Part shown: in pieces, positions 54,300 through 63,726 of the stretch
How the letters are laid out: every line of letters begins with the position of its first letter
Numbering within the stretch: the stretch's first letter is position 1
Assembly: GCF_013782625.1 (NCBI RefSeq)
Contig: NZ_CP056199.1
Location: 1,072,588 to 1,136,587 of the forward strand
DNA length: 64,000 nucleotides
Reading direction: 5' to 3'
Origin: Enterobacter sp. RHBSTW-00994
Lineage (GTDB): Bacteria > Pseudomonadota > Gammaproteobacteria > Enterobacterales > Enterobacteriaceae
Translations under genes and position numbers: made by a program
The notes under the pieces: generated by a model
Databases searched by the model: none
The model's input: the letters and a program-made list of their open reading frames with translations, nothing else
What the model was told of the DNA's origin: nothing

Positions 54300-55154
54300 T
54301 CAGCGTTCAGGAGGAGTATAAGAAAAGTCAGTGATAAACGACTCGTCTGCCTCGGCGATCGCCCGGGATAAACCCTGATAATATTTTTCGAGTCCCAGGG
54401 CCTCAATTTGTCGGATCTGCTCGCGAATGGGGGCGCAAAACAGTAGCGCATTTCCCGCTTCCACGCGTTTGTTATTTGGCGGCAAATCGCCTGCGATGGC
54501 TTTAAACCAGGTTCTGATCCCTTGTTTTAACGCTTGTGGCGCTTTGGCTAGATTATTGATGCCTGTGAGTACCTGTAAGGTTGGGAACTGGTCGGCAAAA
54601 ACCGCCTCTTTCATGCGTTCAAAGAATTGACGGAACAGTTCAAATGAACCCAGATCGACAATTTTGGGCTTGGTGGTTTTGCCCTTCTTATTGCCGAGAT
54701 TGCTGGTCGTTGCAGGGACCGTTGGTACAACCCCCGTTTTATGTAGATCCAGTCCAAACAGTAAGTTGCAATGTGCGCGGCGCTCTTTAAGTGGAAAGGA
54801 CATTAAGACATCAACAAATTCTGTGGCGTGAACGTCGGCGAGTTTATGGTTAATGAGCCACTGAGAACGTGCAAACTCGGCAGGGGAAACGAACCAATCC
54901 GGAACGTCGCTAAAACGCCTTGATTTTCCTTTACTGTCAAATTCAATAAAATGTGCGCCGTTATCAAAGGCAAACCGGCAATTCTTAAAGCTGCTAATGG
55001 TGGTATTAACGATCAACGCTTTTTTGACGAAATCGACAACCTCTGCACCTATGACAAAACGCGTGAGTTCCGAAGAATTGATGACTTCCATTAATGTTTC
55101 TACAGTAGGAACACCAGGTTTAAGTGAAGAGAACTCATAAAAAATATGTGTCAT
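54300..55154 (-). CDS. Protein of unknown function (orphan gene)
   Basis: I do not recognise this 284-residue protein. There is no signal peptide or membrane helix. The first 90 residues look alpha/beta (TRFVIGAEVVDFVKKALIVNTTISSFKNCRFAFDNGAHFIEFDS). A basic linker (SNLGNKKGKTTKPK, about 160-173) separates it from a helical C-terminal part (FELFRQFFERMKEAVFADQFPTLQ to EKYYQGLSRAIAEADESF). It occupies the qmcA-fetA interval, where E. coli K-12 has no such gene, and is likely acquired. The frame is intact and the A/T-rich flanks carry no repeats typical of an insertion sequence. Confidence 0.75.
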   Translation of the reverse strand: MTHIFYEFSSLKPGVPTVETLMEVINSSELTRFVIGAEVVDFVKKALIVNTTISSFKNCRFAFDNGAHFIEFDSKGKSRRFSDVPDWFVSPAEFARSQWLINHKLADVHATEFVDVLMSFPLKERRAHCNLLFGLDLHKTGVVPTVPATTSNLGNKKGKTTKPKIVDLGSFELFRQFFERMKEAVFADQFPTLQVLTGINNLAKAPQALKQGIRTWFKAIAGDLPPNNKRVEAGNALLFCAPIREQIRQIEALGLEKYYQGLSRAIAEADESFITDFSYTPPER

Positions 55155-55461
55155 GCTGGATACTTCCTGTAGGGATAGGAATGACTATTTATCTGCGAAA
55201 ATACTAACATTACTCATTGTCGGAGGCTATTCGCGCCACACCATATCGCTGTGGTACGATCACAAATAATGAATTTCATGTCAGTATGTTCAGGTGTGAT
55301 AGATGTTTTACTGGCCGTTTTCCATAAGGGCACTGGGCTATCTCTTTCCTGAATCATTGCATTAACGTTACTTAAGTGAGACTGCCTGATGGATATGAAA
55401 AGGAAAATGGCGTTTAAGTCTTGAATAAGTCTTTGTGGCAGGTGTGGGTACTGGAAAAAAT
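55155..55461. other. Intergenic region upstream of fetA
   Basis: About 307 bp between divergent genes. It must hold the fetAB promoter and that of the orphan gene. I see no convincing operator. An 11-codon ORF (MDMKRKMAFKS, 55389-55424) lies just before fetA but has no further support. Confidence 0.6.
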
Positions 55462-56133
55462 ATGAACGACAAACAGGTCATTTTGCATATCAAGGATGTT
55501 GGATATCGTGTGGGCAAAAACACGATCCTGCAGCACGTCGATTTTTGCCTTTCACCGGGTGAATTTAAACTGATAACCGGCCCTTCGGGGTGCGGAAAAA
55601 GCACACTTCTTAAGATCATCGCCTCTTTGCTCAGCCCAACTGAGGGAACAATTCTCTTTGAAGGGAAAGATATTGCCACGCTTTCCCCGGAAAATTACCG
55701 CCAGCAGGTCTCCTATTGCGTGCAAACACCTTCTCTGTTTGGTGAGACGGTTTATGACAATCTGATCTTCCCGTGGCAACTGCGCGCTAAATCGCCCGAG
55801 CCAGAAAGACTGATTGCCGATCTGGAGCGATTTGGCTTGCCGTCGGACACATTGACGAAGTCTGTTACTGAGTTGTCTGGCGGGGAAAAACAGCGCGTCT
55901 CATTAATTCGCAACCTGCAGTTTTTACCGAAGGTGCTGCTGCTGGACGAAATCACCAGTGCATTGGATGACAACAATAAGCGCAATGTAAATGACATCAT
56001 CCACCGCTACGCCCGTGAGCAAAACATCGCTGTGCTCTGGGTGACGCACGATTCAAACGAAATTACCCATGCGGATGATGTAATTACACTTCAGCCGCAG
56101 GGCGGGAAAATGCAGGAGGCGAACCGTGGGTGA
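55462..56133 (+). CDS. fetA: FetA, ATPase of the FetAB iron exporter
   Basis: The 223-residue ABC ATPase (YbbL) has Walker A GPSGCGKST (about residues 40-48), signature LSGGEKQR, Walker B VLLLDEITSALD and the H-loop VTHDSNE. FetAB exports iron and raises peroxide resistance in E. coli. I chose the ATG at 55462 (MNDKQVILHIKDVGY). The ORF continues upstream without similarity and the ribosome site is weak (CTGGAAAA). It overlaps fetB by eight bases. Confidence 0.93.
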   Translation: MNDKQVILHIKDVGYRVGKNTILQHVDFCLSPGEFKLITGPSGCGKSTLLKIIASLLSPTEGTILFEGKDIATLSPENYRQQVSYCVQTPSLFGETVYDNLIFPWQLRAKSPEPERLIADLERFGLPSDTLTKSVTELSGGEKQRVSLIRNLQFLPKVLLLDEITSALDDNNKRNVNDIIHRYAREQNIAVLWVTHDSNEITHADDVITLQPQGGKMQEANRG

Positions 56134-56908
56134 GCATAATATAACCAACGAATCTCTGGCGCTGTCGATGGTGCTGGTGTTGGTGGCGATTGTGGTGAGT
56201 CATCGTGAGAAGCTGGGGCTGGAAAAAGACATTTTGTGGAGTATCTGCCGGGCGGTGATTCAGCTCATCATCGTTGGTTACGTGCTGAAGTACATATTCA
56301 ACGTCAATCACGCGGTACTGACGCTGCTGATGGTGCTCTTTATTTGCTTTAATGCGGCCTGGAATGCGCAGAAGCGCAGCAAGTATATCGATAAAGCATT
56401 TATCTCTTCATTTATCGCCATCACCACAGGAACCGCGCTGACACTGGCCGTGTTGGTACTGTCCGGCTCAATTGAGTTTACCCCCATGCAGGTGATCCCC
56501 ATCTCCGGGATGATTGCCGGTAACGCGATGGTCGCGGTGGGGTTGTGCTACAACAATCTGGGGCAACGTTTCAGCAGTGAGCAGCAGCAACTCCAGGAGA
56601 AGCTAAGCCTGGGGGCGACACCCAAAGTGGCTTCAGCACGGCTTATCCGCGACAGCATTCGTTCCTCGCTGATCCCAACGGTGGATTCGGCGAAAACGGT
56701 TGGTCTGGTGAGTTTACCGGGAATGATGTCGGGGCTGATTTTTGCCGGGATCGATCCGGTAAAAGCGATTAAGTATCAGATTATGGTGACGTTTATGCTG
56801 CTCTCTACGGCCAGCCTGTCGACCATTATTGCCTGCTATTTAACCTATCGGAAGTTCTATAACTCGCGGCATCAACTGGTGGTGACGCAGTTGAAAAAAA
56901 CAGACTGA
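56126..56908 (+). CDS. fetB: FetB, membrane subunit of the FetAB iron exporter
   Basis: The 260-residue inner-membrane protein (YbbM, UPF0014) has about seven hydrophobic segments and the family stretch SLGATPKVASARLIRDSIRSSLIPTVDSAKTVGLVSLPGMMSGLIFAGIDPVKAIKYQ. It starts at GTG 56126 inside the end of fetA, with GGAGG nine bases upstream, so translation is coupled. A strong terminator follows. Confidence 0.93.
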   Translation: MGEHNITNESLALSMVLVLVAIVVSHREKLGLEKDILWSICRAVIQLIIVGYVLKYIFNVNHAVLTLLMVLFICFNAAWNAQKRSKYIDKAFISSFIAITTGTALTLAVLVLSGSIEFTPMQVIPISGMIAGNAMVAVGLCYNNLGQRFSSEQQQLQEKLSLGATPKVASARLIRDSIRSSLIPTVDSAKTVGLVSLPGMMSGLIFAGIDPVKAIKYQIMVTFMLLSTASLSTIIACYLTYRKFYNSRHQLVVTQLKKTD

Positions 56909-56923
56909 TCGTCGGTTTTTAAC

Positions 56924-56955
56924 GCCCGGTAGCGTAGCGCCGCCGGGCTTTTTTT
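56924..56955. terminator. Terminator between fetB and cnoX
   Basis: GCCCGG and CCGGGC pair around a G/C-rich loop and are followed by seven T residues, ending one base before the cnoX stop codon on the other strand. Confidence 0.85.
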
Positions 56956-56956
56956 A

Positions 56957-57811
56957 TCAATAGAGCAGGGCGTACAGTTGACGACGGTATGTCGACGCCA
57001 GTGCATCGCCTGTACCAAGCGCAGCCAGGATCTCCTGGAACATCTTACGAGCCTGACCATCGGCTGCCGCCAAATCTTTCTTCAGGTGGCTGAACAACAA
57101 CTCCAGCGCCTCTTCGTTGCGACCAACCTGATGCAGTTGCAGCGCCAGTTGGCTCGCCAGTGCAGCGTCATCCGGCTTGTCAGCAACCTGTTGCTGCAAA
57201 AGCTGAATTTCCGGTGTATCCGCGGCCTGTTTCAACAGCTCAATTTGCGCTACCAGTCCCTGATAACGCGTATCCTGATCCTGCATTGGGATCGTCTTCA
57301 GCACAGCTTCGGCATCGTCAGAACGGTGCAGCGCAATCTGCGTTTCCGCGAGCAACAGGCCAATCTGGCTATCCTGGTTCGACAACTGCCAGGCGTCTTT
57401 CAGCAGCGGCAGCGCTTCGTCGTGTTTGCCTTCCTGCATCAGTGCGAGTGCCTGCTGTGCTTTCAGCTCCTCTTCGCGCGGCAGTACTTTGTCCAGCAGG
57501 GCGCGGATCGCTTCTTCAGGTTGTGGGCCCTGGAAGCCATCAACAGGCTGACCATTCTGGAACACATAAACGGTTGGAATGGCTCGCAGACCAAACTGTG
57601 AAGCCACCATCTGCTCGGCATCACAGTCCAGTTTTGCCAGGATGAATTGACCATTGTACTGAGCGGCAAGACGTTCCAGCACGGGTGTCAGCTCCAGACA
57701 GTGCTGGCTACGTTCAGACCAGAAATAGAACAGCACGGGTTTTGTCATCGACTGTTCAAGCGTCTGATGCAGGTTCGCTTCGGTAATGTTGACAATATTC
57801 TGTACGGACAT
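56957..57811 (-). CDS. cnoX: CnoX (YbbN), chaperedoxin
   Basis: The 284-residue protein combines an N-terminal thioredoxin fold (about residues 1-110) and tetratricopeptide repeats (about 115-284). The CXXC active site is replaced by SQHC (WSERSQHC), so it is not an oxidoreductase of the usual kind. E. coli CnoX is a bleach-activated holdase that passes clients to GroEL and DnaK. Length and sequence match closely. Confidence 0.95.
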   Translation of the reverse strand: MSVQNIVNITEANLHQTLEQSMTKPVLFYFWSERSQHCLELTPVLERLAAQYNGQFILAKLDCDAEQMVASQFGLRAIPTVYVFQNGQPVDGFQGPQPEEAIRALLDKVLPREEELKAQQALALMQEGKHDEALPLLKDAWQLSNQDSQIGLLLAETQIALHRSDDAEAVLKTIPMQDQDTRYQGLVAQIELLKQAADTPEIQLLQQQVADKPDDAALASQLALQLHQVGRNEEALELLFSHLKKDLAAADGQARKMFQEILAALGTGDALASTYRRQLYALLY

Positions 57812-57869
57812 ACGGCATTCTCAGTTATCAGTTTGATAAGTACATGGGGGTAAGGCGTGACGCTTCAAC

Positions 57870-58679
57870 TCACCCGCGTAAAATTTTATCCATCATGCGG
57901 CCGGGTAACAGGCGCTTTAACAGGCTGACGGCATGGGTCACCAGTGTGACCGGATAACGCAATTTTGGACGTTCACTCTCAAAAGCATGTCGTACTTTGG
58001 CGACAACCGCCTCTGGCCCCAGGGTAAAACGTGCCGCAATGCCGGGATTTTCTACCGGGTTATCGGACTGAGTCTGGTTGACGTTGTCCGTAAAGCGCGT
58101 GCGGATAGGGCCTGGCTCTATCAGGCTCACTTTGATACCGCTATGGCGTAACTCCATGCGTAATGCATCAGACCAGGCTTCCAGCGCATATTTACTGGCG
58201 GCGTAAGCGCCACGACCCGGCGTTGAAATTAATCCCATCACGGAGGAGGTCATCACGATACGTCCTTCACCGTGCGGCAGCATGGCGGGCAGCAGGCGCA
58301 TAGTGAGCTGATGCACGCCAAAGAAGTTGGCGGAAAACTGTTGCTCCAGTTGTTCACGGGAGATGGTCTGAAGTGGGCCGTACACGCCGAAACCGGCATT
58401 ATTGAACAGGCCGAACAAACAGTTGTTGGTCAGCGCTATCACTTCATCGGCGGCACGTTCAATGCTTTCCGGGGAATCCAGATCCAGTAATACGCCCGTA
58501 AAACCCATGCCGTTCATGCGGTCGACGTCTTCGGGTTTACGGCAAGCGGCCAGTACCCAAAATCCCTGGCGTTTTAATTCAAGGGCGCTTTCAAGGCCAA
58601 TTCCGCTGGAACATCCTGTTATTAAGACCGATTTTTGCATAACTTTACCTGTCAGGATCTCCACTGGATTAAGAGTCAT
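57870..58679 (-). CDS. ybbO: YbbO, NADP-dependent short-chain dehydrogenase
   Basis: The 269-residue SDR enzyme has the Rossmann motif TGCSSGIGLE (about residues 21-30), NNAGFG and the catalytic tetrad Ser in TSSVMGLIS and YAASK. E. coli YbbO reduces aldehydes, including medium- and long-chain ones. Its start overlaps the end of tesA by 11 bp, so the two are co-transcribed. The initiation site could instead be the ATG 13 codons inside (MQKSVLITG). Confidence 0.92.
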   Translation of the reverse strand: MTLNPVEILTGKVMQKSVLITGCSSGIGLESALELKRQGFWVLAACRKPEDVDRMNGMGFTGVLLDLDSPESIERAADEVIALTNNCLFGLFNNAGFGVYGPLQTISREQLEQQFSANFFGVHQLTMRLLPAMLPHGEGRIVMTSSVMGLISTPGRGAYAASKYALEAWSDALRMELRHSGIKVSLIEPGPIRTRFTDNVNQTQSDNPVENPGIAARFTLGPEAVVAKVRHAFESERPKLRYPVTLVTHAVSLLKRLLPGRMMDKILRG

Positions 58680-59292
58680 GTTTAACTAAGGGAGCCAGTC
58701 GTGTCGCCATCCAGTCGGCAATAAACGGCTGAGCATCGCGATTGGGGTGAATACCATCGTCTTGCATCCATTGGGGTTTCAGATAGACCTCTTCCATGAA
58801 AAATGGCAGCAGCGGAATATCAAACTCTTTGGCAAGCTTAGGGTAGATCGCGCTAAAGGCTTCATTATACCGACGACCATAGTTGGCGGGCAGACGAATT
58901 TGCATGAGCAGCGGTTTTGCATTCGCCGCCTTAATATCCTGCAATATGGTGCGTAGCGTTTGTTCCGTTTGTTGTGGCTGGAAGCCGCGTAGCCCATCGT
59001 TACCACCTAACTCGACCAGCACCCAGCGCGGTTGATGTTGTTTGAGTAATGCAGGCAGACGTGACAACCCCTGTTGCGAGGTATCGCCGCTAATACTGCC
59101 GTTGACGACCGGTGTTTTTGCCTGCCATTTATCATTCAGCAGTGCAGGCCACGCCGCGTTGGCGGCCATCCGATAGCCCGCACTCAGGCTGTCGCCCAGA
59201 ACGAGAATTGTGTCCGCAGCCGCCGCGCGGAAAGTCATCAGAATCAAAAACAGGAAGGGCAAATGCCAGCGGAAAACATTGTTGAAGTTCAT
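58669..59292 (-). CDS. tesA: TesA, periplasmic thioesterase I/lysophospholipase L1
   Basis: The 207-residue GDSL hydrolase has a signal peptide ([26 protein letters not shown]) followed by mature ADTILVLGDSLSAGYR. SGNH blocks are all present: GDSLS (Ser10 mature), GDTSQQG, ELGGNDGLRG and DGIHPN with the catalytic Asp-His. It hydrolyses acyl-CoA and lysophospholipid. The start at 59292 lies 30 bp inside the divergent ybbA gene, so the two genes overlap at their 5' ends. Confidence 0.95.
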   Translation of the reverse strand: MNFNNVFRWHLPFLFLILMTFRAAAADTILVLGDSLSAGYRMAANAAWPALLNDKWQAKTPVVNGSISGDTSQQGLSRLPALLKQHQPRWVLVELGGNDGLRGFQPQQTEQTLRTILQDIKAANAKPLLMQIRLPANYGRRYNEAFSAIYPKLAKEFDIPLLPFFMEEVYLKPQWMQDDGIHPNRDAQPFIADWMATRLAPLVKHDS

Positions 59293-59949
59293 CGTCTTAA
59301 GAAGTCCGTCGGTCAGGGTGAACACCAGCTTTCCATCCTCACCGGAGTTGAACTCGTTGTCAAACGCGCTGAAACCATCGCGCTGATAGGCGAATCCGGT
59401 TCCGGGAAATCCACCCTGCTGGCGATTCTGGCCGGTCTGGATGACGGCAGTAGCGGAGAGGTCAACCTGGTCGGCCAGCCGCTGCACTCGCTTGATGAAG
59501 AGGCGCGTGCCGCACTGCGTGCCAGACATATTGGGTTTGTCTTTCAGTCATTTATGCTGATCCCTACCCTCAACGCGCAGGAAAACGTAGAGTTGCCGGG
59601 CCTGCTACGCGGTGAAAATACCCGCCAGAGCCGCGATCACGCCAAAGCATTGCTGGAACAACTGGGTCTGGGAAAACGTCTTGACCATCTTCCGGCGCAG
59701 CTTTCCGGCGGTGAGCAACAGCGCGTCGCGCTGGCGCGGGCCTTCAATGGCCGCCCTGAGGTGCTGTTTGCCGATGAGCCAACCGGCAATCTTGACCGTC
59801 AGACGGGAGATAAAATTGCCGATCTGCTCTTTTCACTGAACCGTGAGCACGGCACAACGTTGATTCTGGTGACTCACGATCCACAACTGGCGGCGCGTTG
59901 CGATCGCCGTCTGCGGCTGGTGAACGGTCTTTTGCAGGAGGAAGCATGA
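59263..59949 (+). CDS. ybbA: YbbA, ATPase of a LolD/MacB-type ABC transporter
   Basis: The 228-residue ATPase has Walker [10 protein letters not shown] (about residues 43-51), Q-loop [21 protein letters not shown], signature LSGGEQQR, Walker [13 protein letters not shown] and H-loop THDP. The ATG at 59263 ([19 protein letters not shown]) is preceded by AGGAAGG. It overlaps the tesA start by 30 bp on the other strand and ybbP by four bases (ATGA). It forms a complex with YbbP. Confidence 0.94.
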   Translation: MPAENIVEVHRLKKSVGQGEHQLSILTGVELVVKRAETIALIGESGSGKSTLLAILAGLDDGSSGEVNLVGQPLHSLDEEARAALRARHIGFVFQSFMLIPTLNAQENVELPGLLRGENTRQSRDHAKALLEQLGLGKRLDHLPAQLSGGEQQRVALARAFNGRPEVLFADEPTGNLDRQTGDKIADLLFSLNREHGTTLILVTHDPQLAARCDRRLRLVNGLLQEEA

Positions 59950-62360
59950 TCGCCCGCTGGTTCTGGCGCGAATGGCGCTCACCCTCGCTGCTGATTGTCT
60001 GGCTGGCGTTGAGCCTGGCGGTGGCATGCGTGCTGGCGCTTGGTAGCGTCAGCGATCGCATGGAGAAGGGCTTAAGCCAGCAAAGCCGTGAGTTTATGGC
60101 GGGAGATCGGGCGCTGCAAAGCTCGCGGGAAGTGCCGCAAGCCTGGATAACCGAGGCCAGCAAGCAGGGACTGAAAGTGAGCGAGCAGCTCAGTTTCCAG
60201 ACCATGACATTTGCGGGTGATATGCCACAACTGGCCAGCGTTAAAGCTGTCGATAATATCTACCCGATGTATGGCGAACTGCAAACCAGCCCGCCGGGTC
60301 TAAAACCTGAACCCGGCACGGTGCTGCTGGCTCCCCGCTTGATGGCCTTACTGAACCTGAAAACGGGCGATAACATTGACGTCGGCGATGCCACGCTGAA
60401 AATTGCCGGTGAAGTGGTTCAGGAGCCCGACTCTGGTTTTAATCCGTTCCAGCTTGCGCCGCGTTTGCTGATGAACACGGCTGACGTTGCGAAAACCAAT
60501 GCGGTACAGCCAGGAAGCCGCGTGACCTGGCGCTATAAATTTGGCGGTACGCCTGCACAGCTTGAATCTTATGAAAAATGGCTGTTGCCGCAGCTTAAAC
60601 CGGAACACCGCTGGTACGGGCTGGAACAGGATGAGGGCGCGCTCGGCAAATCGCTTGAACGTTCTCAGCAGTTCCTGCTGCTCTCGGCACTGTTAACACT
60701 GCTGCTGGCGGTGGCCGCGGTGGCCGTTGCTATGGGACACTATTGCCGCAGCCGCTATGACCTGGTGGCAATCCTCAAAACGCTCGGTGCGGGCAGGGTG
60801 CAGCTACGTAAGCTGATTGTCGGCCAGTGGTTGATGGTGCTGGCGCTCTCGGCGGTTACTGGTGGGGCGATGGGGCTGTTGTTCGAAAATGTGCTAATGG
60901 TGTTGCTTAAACCCGTTTTGCCTGCGGCTCTCCCCCCGGCCAGCCTGTGGCCGTGGCTCTGGGCCATTGGAGCAATGGTGGTGATTTCACTGTTGGTGGG
61001 GTTGCGTCCTTATCGCCTGCTCCTGGCGACACAACCTCTGCGTGTTCTCCGCCGTGATGTGGTGGCGAACGTCTGGCCGCTGAAGTTTTATCTGCCCATT
61101 ATTGTGGCTGTTTCGGTAGGGCTTCTGGCCTGGTTGATGGGCGGCAGCACGCTGCTGTGGGCTGTTCTGGCGGGCGCTGTCGTGCTGGCGCTGCTGTGTG
61201 GCGTGCTGGGCTGGATGCTGCTTAATGTGCTGAAAGGGCTGACGGTGAAATCGCTGCCTGTGCGTCTGGCAATCAATCGTTTATTGCGTCAGCCCTGGTC
61301 AACCCTGAGCCAGCTTTCGGCATTTTCCCTGTCGTTTATGCTGCTGGCACTGTTGCTGGTATTGCGGGGGGATTTGCTGGAGCGCTGGCAACAGCAACTC
61401 CCACCGGAGAGCCCGAACTACTTTCTGATCAACATTGCGCCCGAGCAGGTGACACCGCTGAAGGCGTTTCTCTCTGAGCACCAGATTGTGCCGGAGTCGT
61501 TCTATCCGATTGTTCGCGCGCGTCTGACGCAAATCAACGGCCAGACAACGGAGGGAAATCAGGATGAATCGCTCAACCGTGAGCTGAACCTGACCTGGCA
61601 GAGTCAGCGTCCGGATCATAACCCGATTACCGCCGGAACCTGGCCGCCAAAAGCAGGGGAGGTCTCGATGGAAGAGGGGCTGGCGAAGCGGCTGAATGTC
61701 GGGCTGGGCGACAAGGTGACGTTCACCGGAGATACGCAAGACTTTAGCGCCACAGTCACGAGCCTGCGTAAGGTCGACTGGGAAAGTTTACGTCCGAACT
61801 TCTTCTTTATTTTCCCGGAAGGGGCGCTGGACGGGCAACCTCAGAGCTGGCTTACCAGTTTCCGTTGGGAGAACGGCAATGGCATGTTGACGCAGCTTAA
61901 CCGTGAATTCCCGACGGTGAGTTTGCTCGATATTGGGGCGATCCTGAAACAGGTAGGACAGGTGCTGGATCAGGTGAGTCGCGCCCTGGAGGTGATGGTT
62001 GTTCTGGTGACGATTTGCGGGGGGCTATTACTGTTGGCGCAGGTTCAGGTCGGGATGCGTCAGCGCCATCAGGAACTGGTGGTGTATCGCACACTGGGTG
62101 CGGGTAAACGCCTGCTGCGCGCCACCTTGTGGTGTGAATTCGCCCTGTTGGGACTGGTGGCAGGTCTGGTCGCGGCCATTGGCGCAGAAACGGCGCTGGC
62201 AGTACTGCAAACCAGAGTGTTTGACTTCCCGTGGGAGCCTGACTGGCGGCTCTGGTTTACCTTGCCAATCTGTGGTGCGGTGTTGTTGTCGCTGTGCGGC
62301 GGCTGGCTTGGCATCCGGCTCTTAAAAGGCAAGGCGCTGTTCCGCCAGTTTGTGAGTTAA
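59946..62360 (+). CDS. ybbP: YbbP, FtsX/MacB-type permease of the YbbAP transporter
   Basis: The 804-residue permease has an N-terminal helix, a large periplasmic domain (about residues 45-245), FtsX-type helices (about 250-480), a second periplasmic domain (about 500-690) and C-terminal helices. It is a type VII (mechanotransmission) ABC protein with duplicated FtsX-like halves. In E. coli YbbAP works with TesA on hydrophobic compounds. It is coupled to ybbA by a four-base overlap; length matches E. coli. Confidence 0.93.
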   Translation: MIARWFWREWRSPSLLIVWLALSLAVACVLALGSVSDRMEKGLSQQSREFMAGDRALQSSREVPQAWITEASKQGLKVSEQLSFQTMTFAGDMPQLASVKAVDNIYPMYGELQTSPPGLKPEPGTVLLAPRLMALLNLKTGDNIDVGDATLKIAGEVVQEPDSGFNPFQLAPRLLMNTADVAKTNAVQPGSRVTWRYKFGGTPAQLESYEKWLLPQLKPEHRWYGLEQDEGALGKSLERSQQFLLLSALLTLLLAVAAVAVAMGHYCRSRYDLVAILKTLGAGRVQLRKLIVGQWLMVLALSAVTGGAMGLLFENVLMVLLKPVLPAALPPASLWPWLWAIGAMVVISLLVGLRPYRLLLATQPLRVLRRDVVANVWPLKFYLPIIVAVSVGLLAWLMGGSTLLWAVLAGAVVLALLCGVLGWMLLNVLKGLTVKSLPVRLAINRLLRQPWSTLSQLSAFSLSFMLLALLLVLRGDLLERWQQQLPPESPNYFLINIAPEQVTPLKAFLSEHQIVPESFYPIVRARLTQINGQTTEGNQDESLNRELNLTWQSQRPDHNPITAGTWPPKAGEVSMEEGLAKRLNVGLGDKVTFTGDTQDFSATVTSLRKVDWESLRPNFFFIFPEGALDGQPQSWLTSFRWENGNGMLTQLNREFPTVSLLDIGAILKQVGQVLDQVSRALEVMVVLVTICGGLLLLAQVQVGMRQRHQELVVYRTLGAGKRLLRATLWCEFALLGLVAGLVAAIGAETALAVLQTRVFDFPWEPDWRLWFTLPICGAVLLSLCGGWLGIRLLKGKALFRQFVS

Positions 62361-62409
62361 TTCCCATCCGTGATGATTGCGCGCCGGTTTATATACTGGT
62401 GCGTAATCA

Positions 62410-62455
62410 TTTAGTAGCACAAATAGGTAATACCTCTACTTTTAGTAGCACAAAT
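62410..62455 (+). repeat. Two direct copies of TTTAGTAGCACAAAT before the porin gene
   Basis: The 15-base sequence occurs exactly at 62410-62424 and 62441-62455, with a 31-bp period (three helical turns). It lies 88-133 bp upstream of the porin start and probably marks a regulator binding two sites on one DNA face. Confidence 0.7.
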
Positions 62456-62503
62456 CATTAAAAACCCGCCCACACAGCCATATTATTTCCAGTTAATATT
62501 CAC

Positions 62504-62521
62504 CTGCTAAATATTTAGCAG
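62504..62521. promoter_or_regulatory. Perfect 18-bp palindrome in the porin leader
   Basis: CTGCTAAATATTTAGCAG reads the same on both strands and lies 21 bp before the porin start codon. Its TTTAGCAG arm resembles TTTAGTAG in the upstream repeats, suggesting one regulator. It could also form an RNA hairpin near the ribosome site. Confidence 0.5.
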
Positions 62522-62542
62522 CGTGTCTATCAAGGAAATATA

Positions 62543-63688
62543 ATGACTATAAAAAAAACAGCGCTGGCGACAACGATCGGCGCAGCAGTGGCATTGACGT
62601 CTTTCGCATCCCAGGCGGAACTCACTGTTCTTAAACAAGATCCCCAGGCAGGTAACCCGCTGAGCCGTCTGAACTTCACCGTTGGCGGCAGTATTCGTCC
62701 TCAGTTCAACATGATGACGGGCGATGGCGACAAAGGCTCCTACAAACGTAACGGTTTCGACGGCGGTACGCGTTTCCGTTTCGCAGCAGATTACTATCTG
62801 TTTGATGACATCAGCTGGGTAAGCTACTACGAGCTGGGTGTGAACATTCCTGCGCTGTTCGACTGGGATAACCACTATGCAGAAGGCGCAAACAACACTT
62901 CCCGTCGTATGCTGTACACCGGTCTGAAAAGCGATACCTGGGGTACGCTGACCTTCGGTCAACAGAACAGCGTTTACTACGATGTGGTGGGTGCGAAAAC
63001 TGATATCTGGGACTACGACATGATTGGCCAGGCATCAGCTAACGGTATCAACGGCGACTACGACGGGACTTACCGTTCACGCCAGATGCTGAAATATAAG
63101 AAAACGGTAGGCGATGCAGACATCTATGCATCCTATCTGTTTGAAGACAGCGAATACCTGCCAGGCAATGGCCTGCGTTACAAACGTAAAGGCGGTGGTT
63201 CACTGGGTCTGGATTATCACCTGACCGATGATCTGACCTGGGGCGCAGCATGGAACTACACCCGCGCAGATATGCGTAACCCTGAAAACGGCGACAGCAA
63301 AACCTATGATCAGAACATCGTAGGTACTGCGTTGAGCTGGACACCAGATAACTGGACCTTCTCTGCTGGCGGCGGCTGGTATCAGAACTTCATGACCACC
63401 AAAAAAGTCTCAACGAATAACTACTTTGCTGGTGACGCATGGGGTATTGAATACTTCGCAGGTTACAAATTCCCAATCGGTCAGTATGCGGTTAAATCCA
63501 TCCAGCCTTACTTCATGGGTGACCGTATCGAATATGCGAACGGTCGTAACTACCAGCGCATCGATAACGGCGTAGGTATCAGCTTCCAGCTGGATTACGG
63601 TTTCCGTGTGGATTACGAACACGTATTCACCTCCAGCACCGACGATCTGGGCGATATGAACCTGGTCCGTCTGCGTTACGACTTCTGA
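62543..63688 (+). CDS. Outer-membrane porin (Gram-negative porin family)
   Basis: The 381-residue precursor has a 25-residue signal peptide (MTIKKTALATTIGAAVALTS to SQA), then a beta-barrel with alternating aromatic strands. It ends in RLRYDF, whose C-terminal Phe is the outer-membrane assembly signal. Segments such as WGTLTFGQQNSVYYDVVGAKTDIWDYDMIGQ resemble the constriction-loop region of trimeric porins, but overall similarity to OmpC/OmpF is low. It may be sugar-specific; no transporter gene is adjacent. AAGGAAAT precedes the ATG. E. coli K-12 has rhsD after ybbP instead. Confidence 0.8.
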   Translation: MTIKKTALATTIGAAVALTSFASQAELTVLKQDPQAGNPLSRLNFTVGGSIRPQFNMMTGDGDKGSYKRNGFDGGTRFRFAADYYLFDDISWVSYYELGVNIPALFDWDNHYAEGANNTSRRMLYTGLKSDTWGTLTFGQQNSVYYDVVGAKTDIWDYDMIGQASANGINGDYDGTYRSRQMLKYKKTVGDADIYASYLFEDSEYLPGNGLRYKRKGGGSLGLDYHLTDDLTWGAAWNYTRADMRNPENGDSKTYDQNIVGTALSWTPDNWTFSAGGGWYQNFMTTKKVSTNNYFAGDAWGIEYFAGYKFPIGQYAVKSIQPYFMGDRIEYANGRNYQRIDNGVGISFQLDYGFRVDYEHVFTSSTDDLGDMNLVRLRYDF

Positions 63689-63726
63689 TCCTGACCCTCT
63701 CCCTAAAAGGGAGAGGAAAGTCCTGC

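Noticed and set aside
55247-55261. TGTGGTACGATCACA as a CRP site upstream of fetA
   Set aside because: The halves are spaced by five rather than six bases and one half is imperfect; not convincing.
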